A DNA stretch of 64,000 bases from Primula veris (taxonomy: Eukaryota; Streptophyta; Magnoliopsida; Ericales; Primulaceae): contig OY821742.1 in NCBI GenBank assembly GCA_963682055.1, positions 10,509,752 through 10,573,751 of the forward strand, written 5' to 3'. The notes below the pieces were generated by a model. It worked only from the letters and a program-made list of their open reading frames with translations. It was not told the origin of the DNA and ran no database searches. Shown here piece after piece: positions 35,362 to 46,504 of this stretch (its first letter is position 1; every line of letters begins with the position of its first letter). Both the position numbers and the translations under genes were made by a program.

Positions 35362-36053
35362 TGGTGAGCCTGATTTTATTTCCAAGCTCGGCTTACTCAA
35401 TTTGCGTCGGCTCCGATCTTCCGAGATATCCGGAGTGATTTACGTCGGCTATGGTGACGAGGTGGCCTTCGGGCCTGCGCAAGAAACAAACAGGGGCCCG
35501 AGGTTGGTACCAGGTTTTTCCTCTCCAACGATCAAGTCAGTATCGGTGTTAACTGAAAGTAGGAATATAATTAAGAGTGAGGGAGCGGGCCGGTTACGGG
35601 TCGTAGTATCGGATGGTACAGGCAGTGTTCTGGGGGTCCGGGTTGTTTAAGCTTTGTCTCTCCTCTCAGTATTTGTGTCCCCCTCTTAGTGGTATTAGAG
35701 GGGGTATTTATAGTGTGATCAGAGGTGTATTAGCCATTGGATCACTGTACTGTAAGATGTTGATCCAACGGCGTTAGGTCATTCATGGCTCTGACAAGGG
35801 TACTGTCCTCTTCCGGGGCCCACAGGGAGGTGACCTGTGATTGGACCACGTCGATGAAACGCCAGGAGGGTCCCCCAGGGGAGCAGCAGCATTAATTGGT
35901 GAAGCGTACTCGATACGCTTCTTTGGGCCGGCCTAGCTTCACCCCGTTTGGTAATGAGCCGGGGTGGTGAGACATCCACTATATAGGGCCCCGGTTTGTT
36001 CGTTTCCGTGGTGATATCGGTCCGGACGAGGGGACATTGACATTCCCTCGCCA
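35362..36053 (-). repeat. 3' LTR of the Tat gypsy element
   Basis: It is the left copy on the plus axis, 692 bp with TG..CA-type ends. It is preceded by target duplication CTCTG at 35357-35361. Confidence 0.93.
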
Positions 36054-36584
36054 ATAGCTCCCTGTCCGGAGTCGTCGTTAGTGACAATGTCGGTGAGTAC
36101 CTTCCTCACTTTACGGGGGCTCCGGTCATTCCGTCTTCATATTTGGCTCTCTAGAGGCACCTCGGCGTGACTCGTCTCTTGATACGTGTTCAACCATTCA
36201 TGGATTTCTTACAAGTGGAGCATGCCAGTTTTGTAATTTTGAGGCGCCGCCTGTCTTTTCAGTTTCTTCGATGTCATTAATGCTAAAACGGCTGAAGGGC
36301 GACACTTGGCAGACGACCTCTCCTTGCTGTACACGTGGAAGGCGTGGGTTGAGTGGCGGCTGTCATTTGTGGGAGTTTGTGTAATGAGCCGTTCTGCCTT
36401 TTCACCTTCTGGTAAATGTCTTTTCACCTTCCATTAGGGGCCTATAAATACCCTCAGTGAAATTCATTTTTCACTTTCTACTTCTCTTTCTAGATTTTCA
36501 CAGCAAGCCATTTTCTCTCTCTAGATTTCTATAGCAAACCATCTCCTCTTCACTTAACGAATTTTTTACAAATTTCCCACCACA
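36054..36584. other. Region between 3' LTR and antisense gene
   Basis: It serves as 3' untranslated sequence for the gypsy element (weak purine tract next to 36053) and as promoter and leader for the antisense gene on the plus strand. Confidence 0.55.
36443..36450 (+). promoter_or_regulatory. TATA box of the antisense gene
   Basis: TATAAATA lies about 135 bases upstream of the ATG at 36585 and outside the LTR. It gives the nested gene its own plausible plus-strand promoter with a leader of roughly 100 bases. Confidence 0.65.
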
Positions 36585-39260
36585 ATGGTTATAATTCATG
36601 GAGCCGGAAAGGGCCCGATGGTCGCTCCGCAACCACGGCGCCTGGCCGTAGCAGCGAACGCTCTGCCGTTCCGTCCGATGGTTCTCGATCCGACCCTGTC
36701 CGTGGAGGGGAACGACAGCAGCATAATGGTGAGGCTACACGGGTCTGACCTCAACGAATTCCGAGAACTCTGCGGGATCGGAGAGGAGTTCAAACTCCGG
36801 AGATGTGAGAGTGTCGATGAAGTGAACGGCATAGTGGCCCGTCCCAACGACATGGTAACCCTCTCTCTCTCTACTCTCCTCTATGGGGGTACCCACCTCC
36901 CCATCCCGGAGCTGCTGGCAGAGTTGTGCGCTTGGACGCAGACTCTTCCATGCCAGTGGCCCCTCCAGGCGCACCGTATCTGCGCCGGGATGGAGGCCCT
37001 CAATGTGTTGTTGGGCCCGGCCCTGCCAGAACCATTAGGGCTTAGGGAGCTCTTGGCCTGCTACGAATTCCTGCAGACCGAGCTAAGCTCCCAATCCAAG
37101 AGCAGGCAGCCTTACTTAAGGTGTCGTGCTTACAATCAGTTGATCACGGGTAACTCCGATTCTAATCGGGGCTATACCCAAGATGTGATCATGGTGGAAG
37201 GCCATTGGCTCCACCGGACCGACCTGATACTCCCGTCCAGGCTGGGGAGGGTGCTAAGCACCAAAGAGAACAAGGCCACAGTGGCCTCTAAGCTTCGGGG
37301 CCTGGGTGAGCCCAATACTGAGTCCTTGGAGGTGGCTCTGAACTGGTGGGGTCCCAACGGGACCGACGCTGAGGCGCGCGATGCGGAGCGTCTCCTAACT
37401 TGTGGTTCCCCAACAACCTGCAAGGGGAACGAATTCATTTGGCCCCACAGGACCTTCTGTCCTGTGGGGTACTCCCGAGAGAGATGGGAGAAAGAGAATG
37501 GGTTGGAGTCCACCCTCCCTCCTAAAGCTGCTGAAACCGAGGCCGTGACAGGGCCCGTGGCGAAGAAGGTGGCGGCGAAGCCCAAGGCAAAGTCGAGCAG
37601 CAGCAGGTCGAGGAAGGTTATGACTGTGACGTCTTTTGCTCCTGCCTCTGCCGGGGTAAAATGGGAGGTACGTCCGGATGGTACCATCCTCAATTATAGG
37701 GAGGGGCCGGACGGTACCCGGTGTTATATATACCAACATGGGAACCCCCTGAAGGAGGTCGTTCCCCTTAGCTCTAGGGAGCCCGACGTGAGAAGTCCCT
37801 CTCACCTCGAAGATAGCCTCGTGGGTGAAGAGCCTACAGGGCCGAACTTGGGTACCTCGCGGACCAGGGTAAGTCTAAGTCATTCCATGTTCTTTACATC
37901 ATTTGACACTTAGCTAGATTTTGTTGATTTTTCTAACTCTTTTTTTTTTTTTTTTTTTTTTTTGTTTGGCCTGTACAGGTGGTTCGTTCTGACGAGGAGG
38001 AGGAAGCAGATGAAGAAGATGCTTCCGCGGCTGGGGGTAATGGAGAGGGAGAGGGGGAAGTGGTTGTGGCTGAGGAGGGTATCATAGAGCCTGAGGCCGT
38101 CGAGACGGAGAAGGTGGTCGGAGAGGAGGTGGTCATAGAGCCCGAGACCACAGCAAAGGAGGTCGATGCAGGGGACGACGAAGTGGTTGTCATGCCTCAG
38201 TCTGGCGCCGATATTGCTGCTGACTTGGCTGCTCAGACCAGGCTCGATCGGGCGGCCCGCAAGGCCCGGCTTGGGAAAAGAAAGGTGGAGGGGACGAAGC
38301 CCCTCCGTGATGGGAAGAAAGCCAAGGCTGTAGGGGGCACCTCGCCTGAGGTTGTGGTGACGGAGAGGCCGAGAGTGACGTTGGGCCCAACTCAAAGCGC
38401 GAGCTCCTCTGCCGCCTCTGCCATCTCACCGACCCATAGGATGCCAGTGCAAACACCCGAGGAGGTGAAGGCGGCGACGGGGGTAAAGAGCATAATGGAG
38501 GCTCACCCATCCGCCGGGCTACTAGCTTTGGCTGCGCTCCAGCAGCAAAGCGTCGAGGCTGACCATCGGGGTCGTGACCTCGGATCCTCCATGACATCGG
38601 CCATGGCCATGATTCCCCAGGTACGTAACCCTCTATTTTTGTTTTATGCTGTATGCTTTCGTATTGTTTCTTCCAAATATTTTGCTAAGTGTTTTGCCTT
38701 TTCCCTCGTAGGCCTACTTAATGATGAATCAATATGTTTATCACCAAGGCCAGCTGATGAGATCATGGGCCGGTAAGGCCGAGGCTAACGCAAAGCTCAT
38801 GGAGGAGGCCCAGAAAAGGTCGGAGGAGGCCCAAAAAAGGGCGGAGGAGGCCGAGAGCAGGGCGGAGAAAGCCGAAGGCCTCAATGCCACGGTCGAGGCG
38901 AAAAGGGTCGAAGCTGTGAAGGCCAAGATGGGGGCTGAGGAGCGAGCTCAAGCAGCGGAGGCGGCTCTGAAAGAGGCCGAAGTAAAGGCGGCTAATAAGC
39001 TGAAGGCTGCGGTTCAAGCTGCTCAAGCCGAACTAAACGCAGCCTGGGTCGAAAAGACACAGAAGGAATTCAATTCCTTCTATGTCGAAGGGTGGACCGA
39101 GGTGGCTGCCTTTCTGAGGGCGGGACCGGACCAACCGGTATGGAGCATGGACAACATCGTCGTTCCGGTCCCCTCGGCTCATATCCCAGAGGTGGTTCCC
39201 CTCACTCCTCGAGCTCTCTCCGACGAAGAGGATGAGGGAGATGGCGACGGGGATATCTAG
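36585..39260 (+). CDS. Antisense spliced gene inside the Tat element (gypsy-type transposon domain, coiled coil)
   Basis: Three exons (36585-37868, 37979-38620, 38712-39260) with GT-AG introns of 110 and 91 bp join in frame to 824 aa. The N-terminal domain (about residues 45-145: FRELCGIGEEFKLRRC, then MVTLSLSTLLYGGTHLPIPE and LPCQWPLQAHRICAG) resembles the putative gypsy-type transposon family seen in antisense ORFs of Tat elements. A basic stretch (SSSRSRK), a long acidic region, a KRKVEG/GKKAKA nuclear-signal-like patch and an Ala/Glu-rich coiled coil (EEAQKRSEEAQKRAEEAESR onward) follow, then a DEEDEGDGDGD tail. The ATG context is CCACAATGG. The frame is fully intact although the host element's pol is broken. 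Biochemical function is unknown; a nuclear structural or regulatory role is only a guess. Confidence 0.8.
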
Positions 39261-39529
39261 GGCAGTTTGTCTTTTTTGATGTAATCTCCTTTTTCTTTTT
39301 CTTTTTTTGTACTTAGTATGTAATAGCTTTCCATTGAATGAAATGAAAAACAATTTTGGCTCTTCTTCAGACTTGTCTTTATTTATTCTCCTGTTTTTAT
39401 CTCTGTTGTGTGTTTATTCATCATTCATTGTGTACATGCTCCCAAATGAGGGGGCCCTTATGCTTCGGCGTTGGGGCAATCATTTTATATACATCACAAT
39501 TCGAGTTGGCACGTGTAGAAACACTTGAA

Positions 39530-40075
39530 ACTTAAATGAACTGAAAAATCCAAGTAAATAGAACCGGGGCGCCGTATAGGCTCGTGTACTGAAACACTTA
39601 GAGAGAATTTAAGTAAATTCAAGTAAATATGAACCGGGGTGCCGTATAGGCTCGTGTTCTGAAACACTAGAGAATTTAAATGAACTGAAAAATTCAAGTA
39701 AATATGAACCGGGGTGCCGTATAGGCTCGTGTTCTGAAACACTTAGAGAAAAATTTAAATGAACTGAAAAATTCAAGTAAATATGAACCGGGGTGCCGTA
39801 TAGGCTCGTGTTCTGAAACACTTAGAGAAAAATTTAAATGAACTGAAAAATTCAAGTAAATATGAACCGGGGTGCCGTATAGGCTCGTGTTCTGAAACAC
39901 TAGAGAATTTAAATGAACTGAAAAATTCAAGTAAACATGATCCGAGGTGCCGTATAGGCTCGTGTTCTGAAACACTAGAGAATTTAAATGAACTGAAAAA
40001 TTCAAGTAAACATGATCCGAGGTGCCGTATAGGCTCGTGTTCTGAAACACTTAAAGAAAAATTTAAATGAACTGA
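39530..40075. repeat. Seven-copy 70-79-bp tandem repeat in the Tat element
   Basis: The core GCCGTATAGGCTCGTGT recurs at 39571, 39641, 39716, 39795, 39874, 39949 and 40024. Units differ mainly by a short indel (TTAGAGAAAAA versus AGAG). It lies between the ends of the antisense gene and pol, where convergent transcripts would terminate. An amplified tandem repeat downstream of pol is a known feature of Retand. Confidence 0.92.
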
Positions 40076-40159
40076 AATAACAGCAGTTTTTATTTATAAA
40101 GCCCACAGGCATAAATTTACACCACATTCTTATTTACACAAAGTCATAAAGGCCGAGCC

Positions 40160-43100
40160 CTACTGGTAGTACTTCCTTAGGTTGTTGACGTTCCAAGGTC
40201 GGTCCACCGGGACATCGTTGGGGAGACGGCCCAACAGGTAGGCCCCGTTCCCTACTGCACCGAGGATTCGATAGGGGCCTTCCCAATTGGGGCCTAGCTT
40301 GCCGTCGGACTGTATCCTGGTGTTGTTGTTTACTTTTCGTAACACGAGGTCTTCGTCTTGGAAACGTCTGGCGTTCACTCTTTTGTTATAAGAATGCCCC
40401 AGCTCGTTTTATATTCGGCGTTACGGATGGCCGCAACCTCCCTTTTTTCTTCGGCGTAGTCCAGCTCGAGCCCCATCATCTTTTCGTTAAGCCCGTTTTC
40501 CACGATGTCCGTCCTCAGAGAGGGAAGCCCGATTTCTAACGGGATGATGGCCTCCATTCCGTAAGTGAGGCTATAGGGTGTCTGTTGAGTGCCCCGTCTT
40601 CTCGTCGTTCAGTAGGCCCATAGGACGTGATACAGTTCTGCGGCCCATTGTCCTTTGGACTCGTCTAGCCTCTTCTTGATTCCGTCGAGCACGGTCTTAT
40701 TTGACACCTCGGCTTGTCCGTTGCATTGGGGGTACGAGGGGGTCGAATAGTAGTTCTTGATGTGATACTTTGCATACATCGCTTTTAATTTGACCCCGGT
40801 GAAATGTCCCCCATTGTCCGCGACGATGAGTAGGGGATTCCGAATCTGGTGATCACGTCTCTCCAGAGGAAACGTATCACTTCGGCCTCCGTGATTTTCG
40901 CTAAGGCCACGGCCTCCACCCACTTTGAGAAGTAATCGGTGACCATGAGGAGGAACTTCTTCCCCCCCGGGGCCACGGGGAATGGTCCGACGATATCCAT
41001 GCCCCACTGCGCAAAGGGCCAGGGCGAGGTCACGCTGCTCATTTTTTACGCCGGGGCATGGGGTATGGGTGCGTACTTCTGACACTTCTCGCACCTGAGT
41101 ACGAAAGCTTTGGCGTCCTTCTGCATGAGGGGCCACCAATATCCGTGGGTCAAGGCTCGGTTGGCCAGCGATCTGCCCCCGGTATGGCTCCCACACGTTC
41201 CTTCATGAATTTCCTCCATGACCCTTATTACCATGTCGGGGTGGACGTAGATTAAGTAGGGGCCAGAGAACGATCTTTTATAGAGCTTTTCGTTGGGAGC
41301 TATCCAGAATCCCAGTGCCGTTCTTCTTATTTTCTCGGCCTCTTTCTTGTCATTGGGAAGATCACCGGAGCGATGGTATTCGATTATGGGGTCCATCCAG
41401 CTTGGCTCCGGTGGGAGGTCAGTCACCATGTTAATTGTTGCCTTAGCCTCGATGCTAGGCGAAGGGACATATTCTATGGTGATGACTCTCTCTTTTTTAT
41501 CACTCATGACCGAGGCTAGGGTCGCTAGTGCATCGGCGTGGGTGTTCTCGTTTCTGTTGATGTTGACGATTTCTTGACATTCAAAGCTTTGGAGTATTCC
41601 GGAAGCGATAGCCACGTAGCTGGCCATTATGTCGTCCTTCGTCTGAAATTCACCACTGATCTGGCTGCTGACTAATTGAGAGTCCGTATGCACCAGTATT
41701 TTTTTGATTCTGAGGCTTCGGGCCATTTTTAAGCCGGCGATAACGGCCTCATATTCGGCCTCGTTATTGGTGGCTCTGAAGCCAAGTTGGATTGAATTCT
41801 CGATCAGATCCCCTTGTGGAGATCGGAGTACGACGCCGAGGCCGGACCCTTTCTTATTGGCGGCTCCATCCGCGTGCAAGGTCCAGGTCTCGGGGGCACA
41901 ACCTGTGATGTCGGGGCATTGAGTCATCCCAGTGAATTCTGCCACGAAGTCGGCCAGGGCCTGTCCCTTGACGGACGTTCGCGGCACATAGATGATGTCG
42001 TAGGCGTTCAAGTGGCAGGCCCACTTCATCATTCGTCAAGAGAGATCCCCCTTTTGGAGTATTTCTCGCACAGGCTGGTCAGTATAGACCACAATGCTGT
42101 GCGCAGAGAAATAGTGAGCAAGTTTTCGTGAGGCCACGACGAGGGCTAGGACGAGTTTTTCCAAAGGCATATACCTTGCCTCAGCATCGAGGAGAGTTTT
42201 GCTCACGTAATAGATAAGCCTTTTCTCCCTGTCGAGTTCCTTGATGAGGACAGCGCTGACGGCTATCTCGGACAAGGCCAGGTATAGGGTAAGGACATCG
42301 CCTGGGTCCGGCTTGGCTAGAAGGGGCGGACTTTCGAGGTAGTCCGCCAGCTCGGTGAACGCACGCCGGCATTCATCGGTCCATTCGAATCTCTTCTGAG
42401 CTTTTAAGGCCGTAAAGAATGGTTTGCATCGGTCCCCGAACCGGGCAATAAATCGGTTTAGGGCGACGGCCATCCCCGGCTAGCTTTTGTATGTCCTTTC
42501 TCTTCTCAGGTGTTTTCAAATTCTTCAAGGCAGAGATCTGGGACGGGTTCGCCTCTATGCCGCGGTGGGTCACCATGAACCCTAGGAATTTGCCGGCACC
42601 TACCCCGAAGGCACATTTAGAGGCGTTCAGCTTCAGGTCATGCCTTCGTATCGTTTCGAAGGCCTCTCTCAGGTCGGATAGGTGGTGCTCCTCGTGGGTG
42701 CTTTTTACCACCATGTCGTCAATATAGACTTCCATGGTTCGGCCTATGTTCTTAGCGAATATCTTGGTGACCATCCTCTGATAGGTAGCCCCGGCGTTCT
42801 TGAGCCCAAAGGGCATCACTTTGTAGCAGTAATTTCCCCTTGGGGTGATGAAGGCAGTTTTTTCTTGGTCGGCCTCCGACATGGGTATTTGATGATAGCC
42901 GGAGCAGGTATCCAGGAAGCTCATTCTGGCGGCCCCGGCCGTAGAGTCCACTATTTGATCGATTTTGGGCAAGGGGAAAGGATCTTTGGGACAGGCTCGG
43001 TTGAGGCTCGTGTAGTCGATGCACACCCTCAGCTTCCCGTTCTTTTTGGGGACCACTACGGGATTGGCGAGCCATCTGGGGTAATAAATCTCCCTGATGG

Positions 43101-44117
43101 CCCCGGCCAGAAGAAGCTTCTTTACTTCCTCGTTTATGGCATCGGCATGCTCTGGACTGACACGGTGCCCCTTTTGCATCACTGGCTTGGCATCCGGGTT
43201 GACGTTTAATTGGTGGCATGCGAGGTCGGAACTGATGCCTGGCATCTCGCTTGGACCCCATGCAAAATTGTCGAGGTATTGGAGAAGGAGTTCGATGAGG
43301 TCGGTGACCTCAGGTTTGGTAAGCTTGCCCCCACCATAAAAAAGTGGTCCTCGTCATACCCCGGGATTTGGATTTTCAGCAGTCCCTCCTCCACCTTGTC
43401 TTCGGCCTCAGGCCCCATCTTTTTGTTTAGTTCCCTCAGCAGCTTAGGGTCCTCTGCCTCGATGTTCATGGTACTTTGGGCCGGCACCATCTTTTTGCCG
43501 GAATACACGGCCATGGCACAGCTGCGTGAGACTTTCTGATTTCCTGAGATGGTTTCCACACCAGAATCAGTTGGGTACTTAACCTTTTGGTGCAAGGTGG
43601 AGGAGACTCCATCTATTCCATGGAGCCACGGGCGCCCCAATATCACGTTGTAAACAGAGGGGACATTCACCACTGTGAACTCTACACCCATAACTTTTGT
43701 ACCCGTTTTCACAAGCAAGGTTATGTTTTCTCTGGGCTGTACCGCCTCCGAGTTGAATCCGTACAGGGGAGGGACGTCGGTTTCCAACTGTTCCTCTTTG
43801 AGTCCCATCTTTCGAAAGAGGTCTTCAAAGAGTATGTTGACCGACGCTCCTTGATCAACGAGGATCCGTCCTACTGCGCAGAGGCCTATCTGGGCCGAGA
43901 TAACAAGGGTATCAGTGTGGGGCACGTCCACCCCCACCAGGTCGAAGTCAGTGAAGCTTACATCCGGTTTGGCATCGCGCTTATACTTTTTCCGGGGGCT
44001 GGAGCTTTCTGCGAGGCAGACGCGCTGCTTCATCGCTGCTTCCCGTGCTGAGGTTCTTTCAGCCCCATTCTGGCTAGACCTTTTCGGCCCAGAGTGAATG
44101 ACATGACAGATCATCAC
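40160..44117 (-). pseudogene. pol: Tat gypsy pol: protease, RT, dual RNase H, integrase (broken)
   Basis: It follows gag in the same frame after a stop. Protease: GRILVDQGASVNILF. After a frameshift near 43250, RT: GAIREIYYPRWLANPVVVPK, CIDYTSLNRACPKDPFPLP, YIDD near 42726. After a second shift near 42470, RNase H of the RT (FEWTDECRRAF, IVVYTDQP). Then a second RNase H-like domain (LHADGAANKKGSGLGVVL, ATNNEAEYEAVIAGLKMA). The integrase has a zinc motif (C-E-K-C before 41046), MDIVGPFP and, after another shift near 40800, DNGGHFTG and SYPQCNGQAEVSNK. In-frame stops lie at 42033-42035, 41043-41045 and about 40606-40608, and a final shift near 40376. The element copy cannot make Pol by itself. 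Confidence 0.9.
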
Positions 44118-44135
44118 CGGTGGGGGGAGGTCCCG

Positions 44136-45746
44136 CTACCTCTCATCAACCCCTTCCCTATCTCGATCGGACTCCCTCCGTGATTTGACATAATTATCCA
44201 TCAGGCCATCCCGGACCCATCCATCGAGCCTGGCCTTCAGACCATGGCACTCGTTGGTATGATGGCTGTGACCCCTGTGGTATTCACAGATTTTGTCGTT
44301 AGGCCCTTGGGCCGGCTCATTCCGTAGAGGGAGAGGCCAAGAGAAGAAAGGCTCATTCTCAATCTTGCTAAGAAGGTCGACGAGAGGTAGGCGAAAGGTA
44401 GTGGAATAGGCAGCGCCCGACCCCGAGGCGACAGGTGTTTGACGCCCCGGTCGGGGATCCTCTTTTCTTCTTTTAGGGGCCGGTTGCGGATTTCTTCCCG
44501 TTCGTGGCCGCTCCATCCTTTCCGCTATGGGCCGGTTTCTTCGAGGGCTCGTCGTGACGAACCGTTCCCTTGGCTGGTCGATAAGGGCCACAGAACGTGC
44601 TGCCCCTGCAGACCTCATGTCCTTCTCTATGTCGATATGCTGTTTTATGAGGGACCTGAGTTGAGGGACAGAGTTAGGGGGGGTCGCGATCATCTCGTTT
44701 CGGATCCTGCTCCCAACTACCATGTTTTGCCTGAAGGCAGCTATGGCGGTGGAGTCGGGGCAGTCCGCGCATTCGGCATGCTTCAACCAAAACCGACTAT
44801 CATACTTCTCGAGGGTCTCTTTAGATTGGACCCTCACTTGATAGAGTTGCTCCGGTTGGGCAGCTCTCTCTTTCAAGTTTATGAACCGGTGTGCGAAGTC
44901 ATAAGCTAGGTCGTCCCAACAGTGGATAGAATTGACGGGCAGGGACTGGAACCACTTACTAGCGAGCCTTCCCAGGCTGGCGGGAAAGCACCTGCACATT
45001 AATTGGTCAAGGTGTGACCAATGGTTCATCTGGTATCGGTAGTGTCGGAGATGAGCCTCTGGATCAGAGTCCGCGTTGAAGGTTTGGAGGATAGGGGCGA
45101 TAAAGTTCCGGGGGGGGGGGGGGGGGGTACTGTATTCAATTTCATCCGAGAACGGGGTGCTGCGGGTCGAGGCCACAATTTTCAATGCTGCCTCACCAGC
45201 TGCATCGTGCCGTCCACGGCGGCCACGTCTCCGTGTCCGAGTTGGCTTATCGGTTCGGGCATGACTAGATTCCGGCCGTGAGTCCCGACTATCATCCTGC
45301 CAACGGAGCCAAGAATGTATACTCCGCTCGTTATCGCGGCGAGAATTTCCTTCTTGGGAATGCTCCGATTCCGCACCCCTAGCCGGCTCCCTGGGAGTCT
45401 CTAGGGGGGGTCGTCGGAGGGGTCCCAACCTGGACATCACGCTTTTAACGGGGACTGGAACCGATTTGTCTTGGCTCGTGCCTTGAGCGGGCTCGAGTTC
45501 CGGCTCCATCAGCGAGGCTATTAAGGTTTTCTGGGCCGCAAGAGCGACGAGCTCTTTTTGATGGATATCGATCATCATCTTTGTTAGCTCGGCCCGCGAT
45601 CGGGGTGCGGGAGCTGTTGCGATCAAGGGAGCGGGCTCCCTGGTAGATGCGGTCCTAGGGGTCTCATCAAAAGAAAGCGTTCTCGGCATCCCAAGAACGT
45701 GGGGAGGTCGAGACGATGGGGTGTCAAATCGGTTATTGCCAGACAT
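44136..45746 (-). CDS. gag: Tat gypsy gag, open frame
   Basis: A 536-aa open frame begins 60 bases downstream of the 5' LTR. The N-terminal half is disordered and charged. The retrotransposon gag core lies near residues 210-330 (APILQTFNADSDPEAHLRHY, LMCRCFPASLGRLASKWFQS, INLKERAAQPEQLYQVRVQS). The C-terminal knuckle-like motif is CEYHRGHSHHTNEC, typical for Tat. A G-run at about 45109-45127 encodes a Pro stretch (TPPPPPPRNF). The frame is intact to TGA at 44136-44138, unlike pol, so capsid protein could still be made. The stop separates it from pol in the same frame. Confidence 0.88.
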   Translation of the reverse strand: MSGNNRFDTPSSRPPHVLGMPRTLSFDETPRTASTREPAPLIATAPAPRSRAELTKMMIDIHQKELVALAAQKTLIASLMEPELEPAQGTSQDKSVPVPVKSVMSRLGPLRRPPLETPREPARGAESEHSQEGNSRRDNERSIHSWLRWQDDSRDSRPESSHARTDKPTRTRRRGRRGRHDAAGEAALKIVASTRSTPFSDEIEYSTPPPPPRNFIAPILQTFNADSDPEAHLRHYRYQMNHWSHLDQLMCRCFPASLGRLASKWFQSLPVNSIHCWDDLAYDFAHRFINLKERAAQPEQLYQVRVQSKETLEKYDSRFWLKHAECADCPDSTAIAAFRQNMVVGSRIRNEMIATPPNSVPQLRSLIKQHIDIEKDMRSAGAARSVALIDQPRERFVTTSPRRNRPIAERMERPRTGRNPQPAPKRRKEDPRPGRQTPVASGSGAAYSTTFRLPLVDLLSKIENEPFFSWPLPLRNEPAQGPNDKICEYHRGHSHHTNECHGLKARLDGWVRDGLMDNYVKSRRESDRDREGVDER

Positions 45747-45787
45747 GTTTCCTTTAAGGACGGGGAGTCGAAGCTAACGCGTTCAGT

Positions 45788-45805
45788 TTCCCACAGACGG
45801 CGCCA
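45788..45805 (-). other. Primer binding site region of the Tat element
   Basis: TGGCGCCGTCTGTGGGAA on the minus strand lies two bases after the 5' LTR. The same core occurs at 62050 in the other gypsy element. The TGGCGCC start resembles a tRNA 3'-end complement; the tRNA identity is not resolved here. Confidence 0.75.
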
Positions 45806-45807
45806 AT

Positions 45808-46499
45808 TGGCGAGCCTGATTTTCTTCCCAATCTCGGCTTACTCAATTTGCGTCGGCTCCGATCTTCCGAGATATCCGGAGTGATTTACGTCGGCTATGG
45901 TGACGAGGTGGCCTTCGGGCCTGCGCAAGAAACAAACAGGGGCCCGGGGTTGGTACCAGGTTTTTCCTCTCCAACGATCAAGTCAGTATCGGTATTAACT
46001 GAAAGTAGGAATATAATTAAGAGTGAGGGAGCGGGCCGGTTACGGGTCGTAGTATCGGATGGTACAGGCAGTGTTCTGGGGGTCCGGGTTGTTTAAGCTT
46101 TATCTCTCCTCTCAGTATTTGTGTCCCCCTCTTAGTGGTACTAGAGGGGGTATTTATAGTGTGATCAGAGGTGTATTAGCCATTGGATCACTGTACTGTA
46201 AGATGTTGATCAAACGGCGTTAGGTCATTCATGGCTCTGACAAGGGTACTGTCCTCTTCCGGGGCCCACAGGGAGGTGACCTGTGATTGGGCCACGTCGA
46301 TGAAACGCCAGGAGGGTCCCCCAGGGGAGCAGCAACATTAATTGGTGAAGCGTACTCGATACGCTTCTTTGGGCCGGCCTAGCTTCACCCCGTTTGGTAA
46401 TGAGCCGGGGTGGTGAGACATCCACTATATAGGGCCCCGGTTTGTTTGTTTCCGTGGTGATATCGGTCCGGATGAGTGGATATTGACATTCCCTCGCCA
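45808..46499 (-). repeat. 5' LTR of the Tat gypsy element
   Basis: 692 bp, same length as the other copy. On the minus strand TATAAATA (46158-46151) is a likely element promoter. It is followed on the plus axis by the target duplication CTCTG (46500-46504). Confidence 0.93.
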
Positions 46500-46504
46500 C
46501 TCTG

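Larger units (their letters stand above)
35362..46499 (-). mobile_element. Complete Tat-lineage Ty3/gypsy element with antisense gene, Retand-like
   Basis: Two 692-bp LTRs (35362-36053 and 45808-46499) share ends TGGCGAG/CTCGCCA and are flanked by target duplication CTCTG (35357-35361, 46500-46504). Sense is minus: primer site, gag, protease, RT, RNase H plus a second RNase H-like domain, integrase, then a 70-79-bp tandem repeat and an oppositely oriented three-exon gene before the 3' LTR. Dual RNase H, the gag-pol layout and the antisense ORF place it in the Tat group. The tandem repeat recalls Retand from Silene. LTRs differ by about 2 percent by eye. Confidence 0.95.

Noticed and set aside
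39530..40075. CRISPR-like array or coding repeat (open frames on the minus strand)
   Set aside because: Units are head-to-tail copies without spacers; minus-strand frames such as 39694-40050 are by-products of a unit length near a multiple of three.
44439..44909. Plus-strand frames opposite gag and pol of the gypsy element
   Set aside because: They are shadows of the GC-rich sense frames and show no domain of their own.
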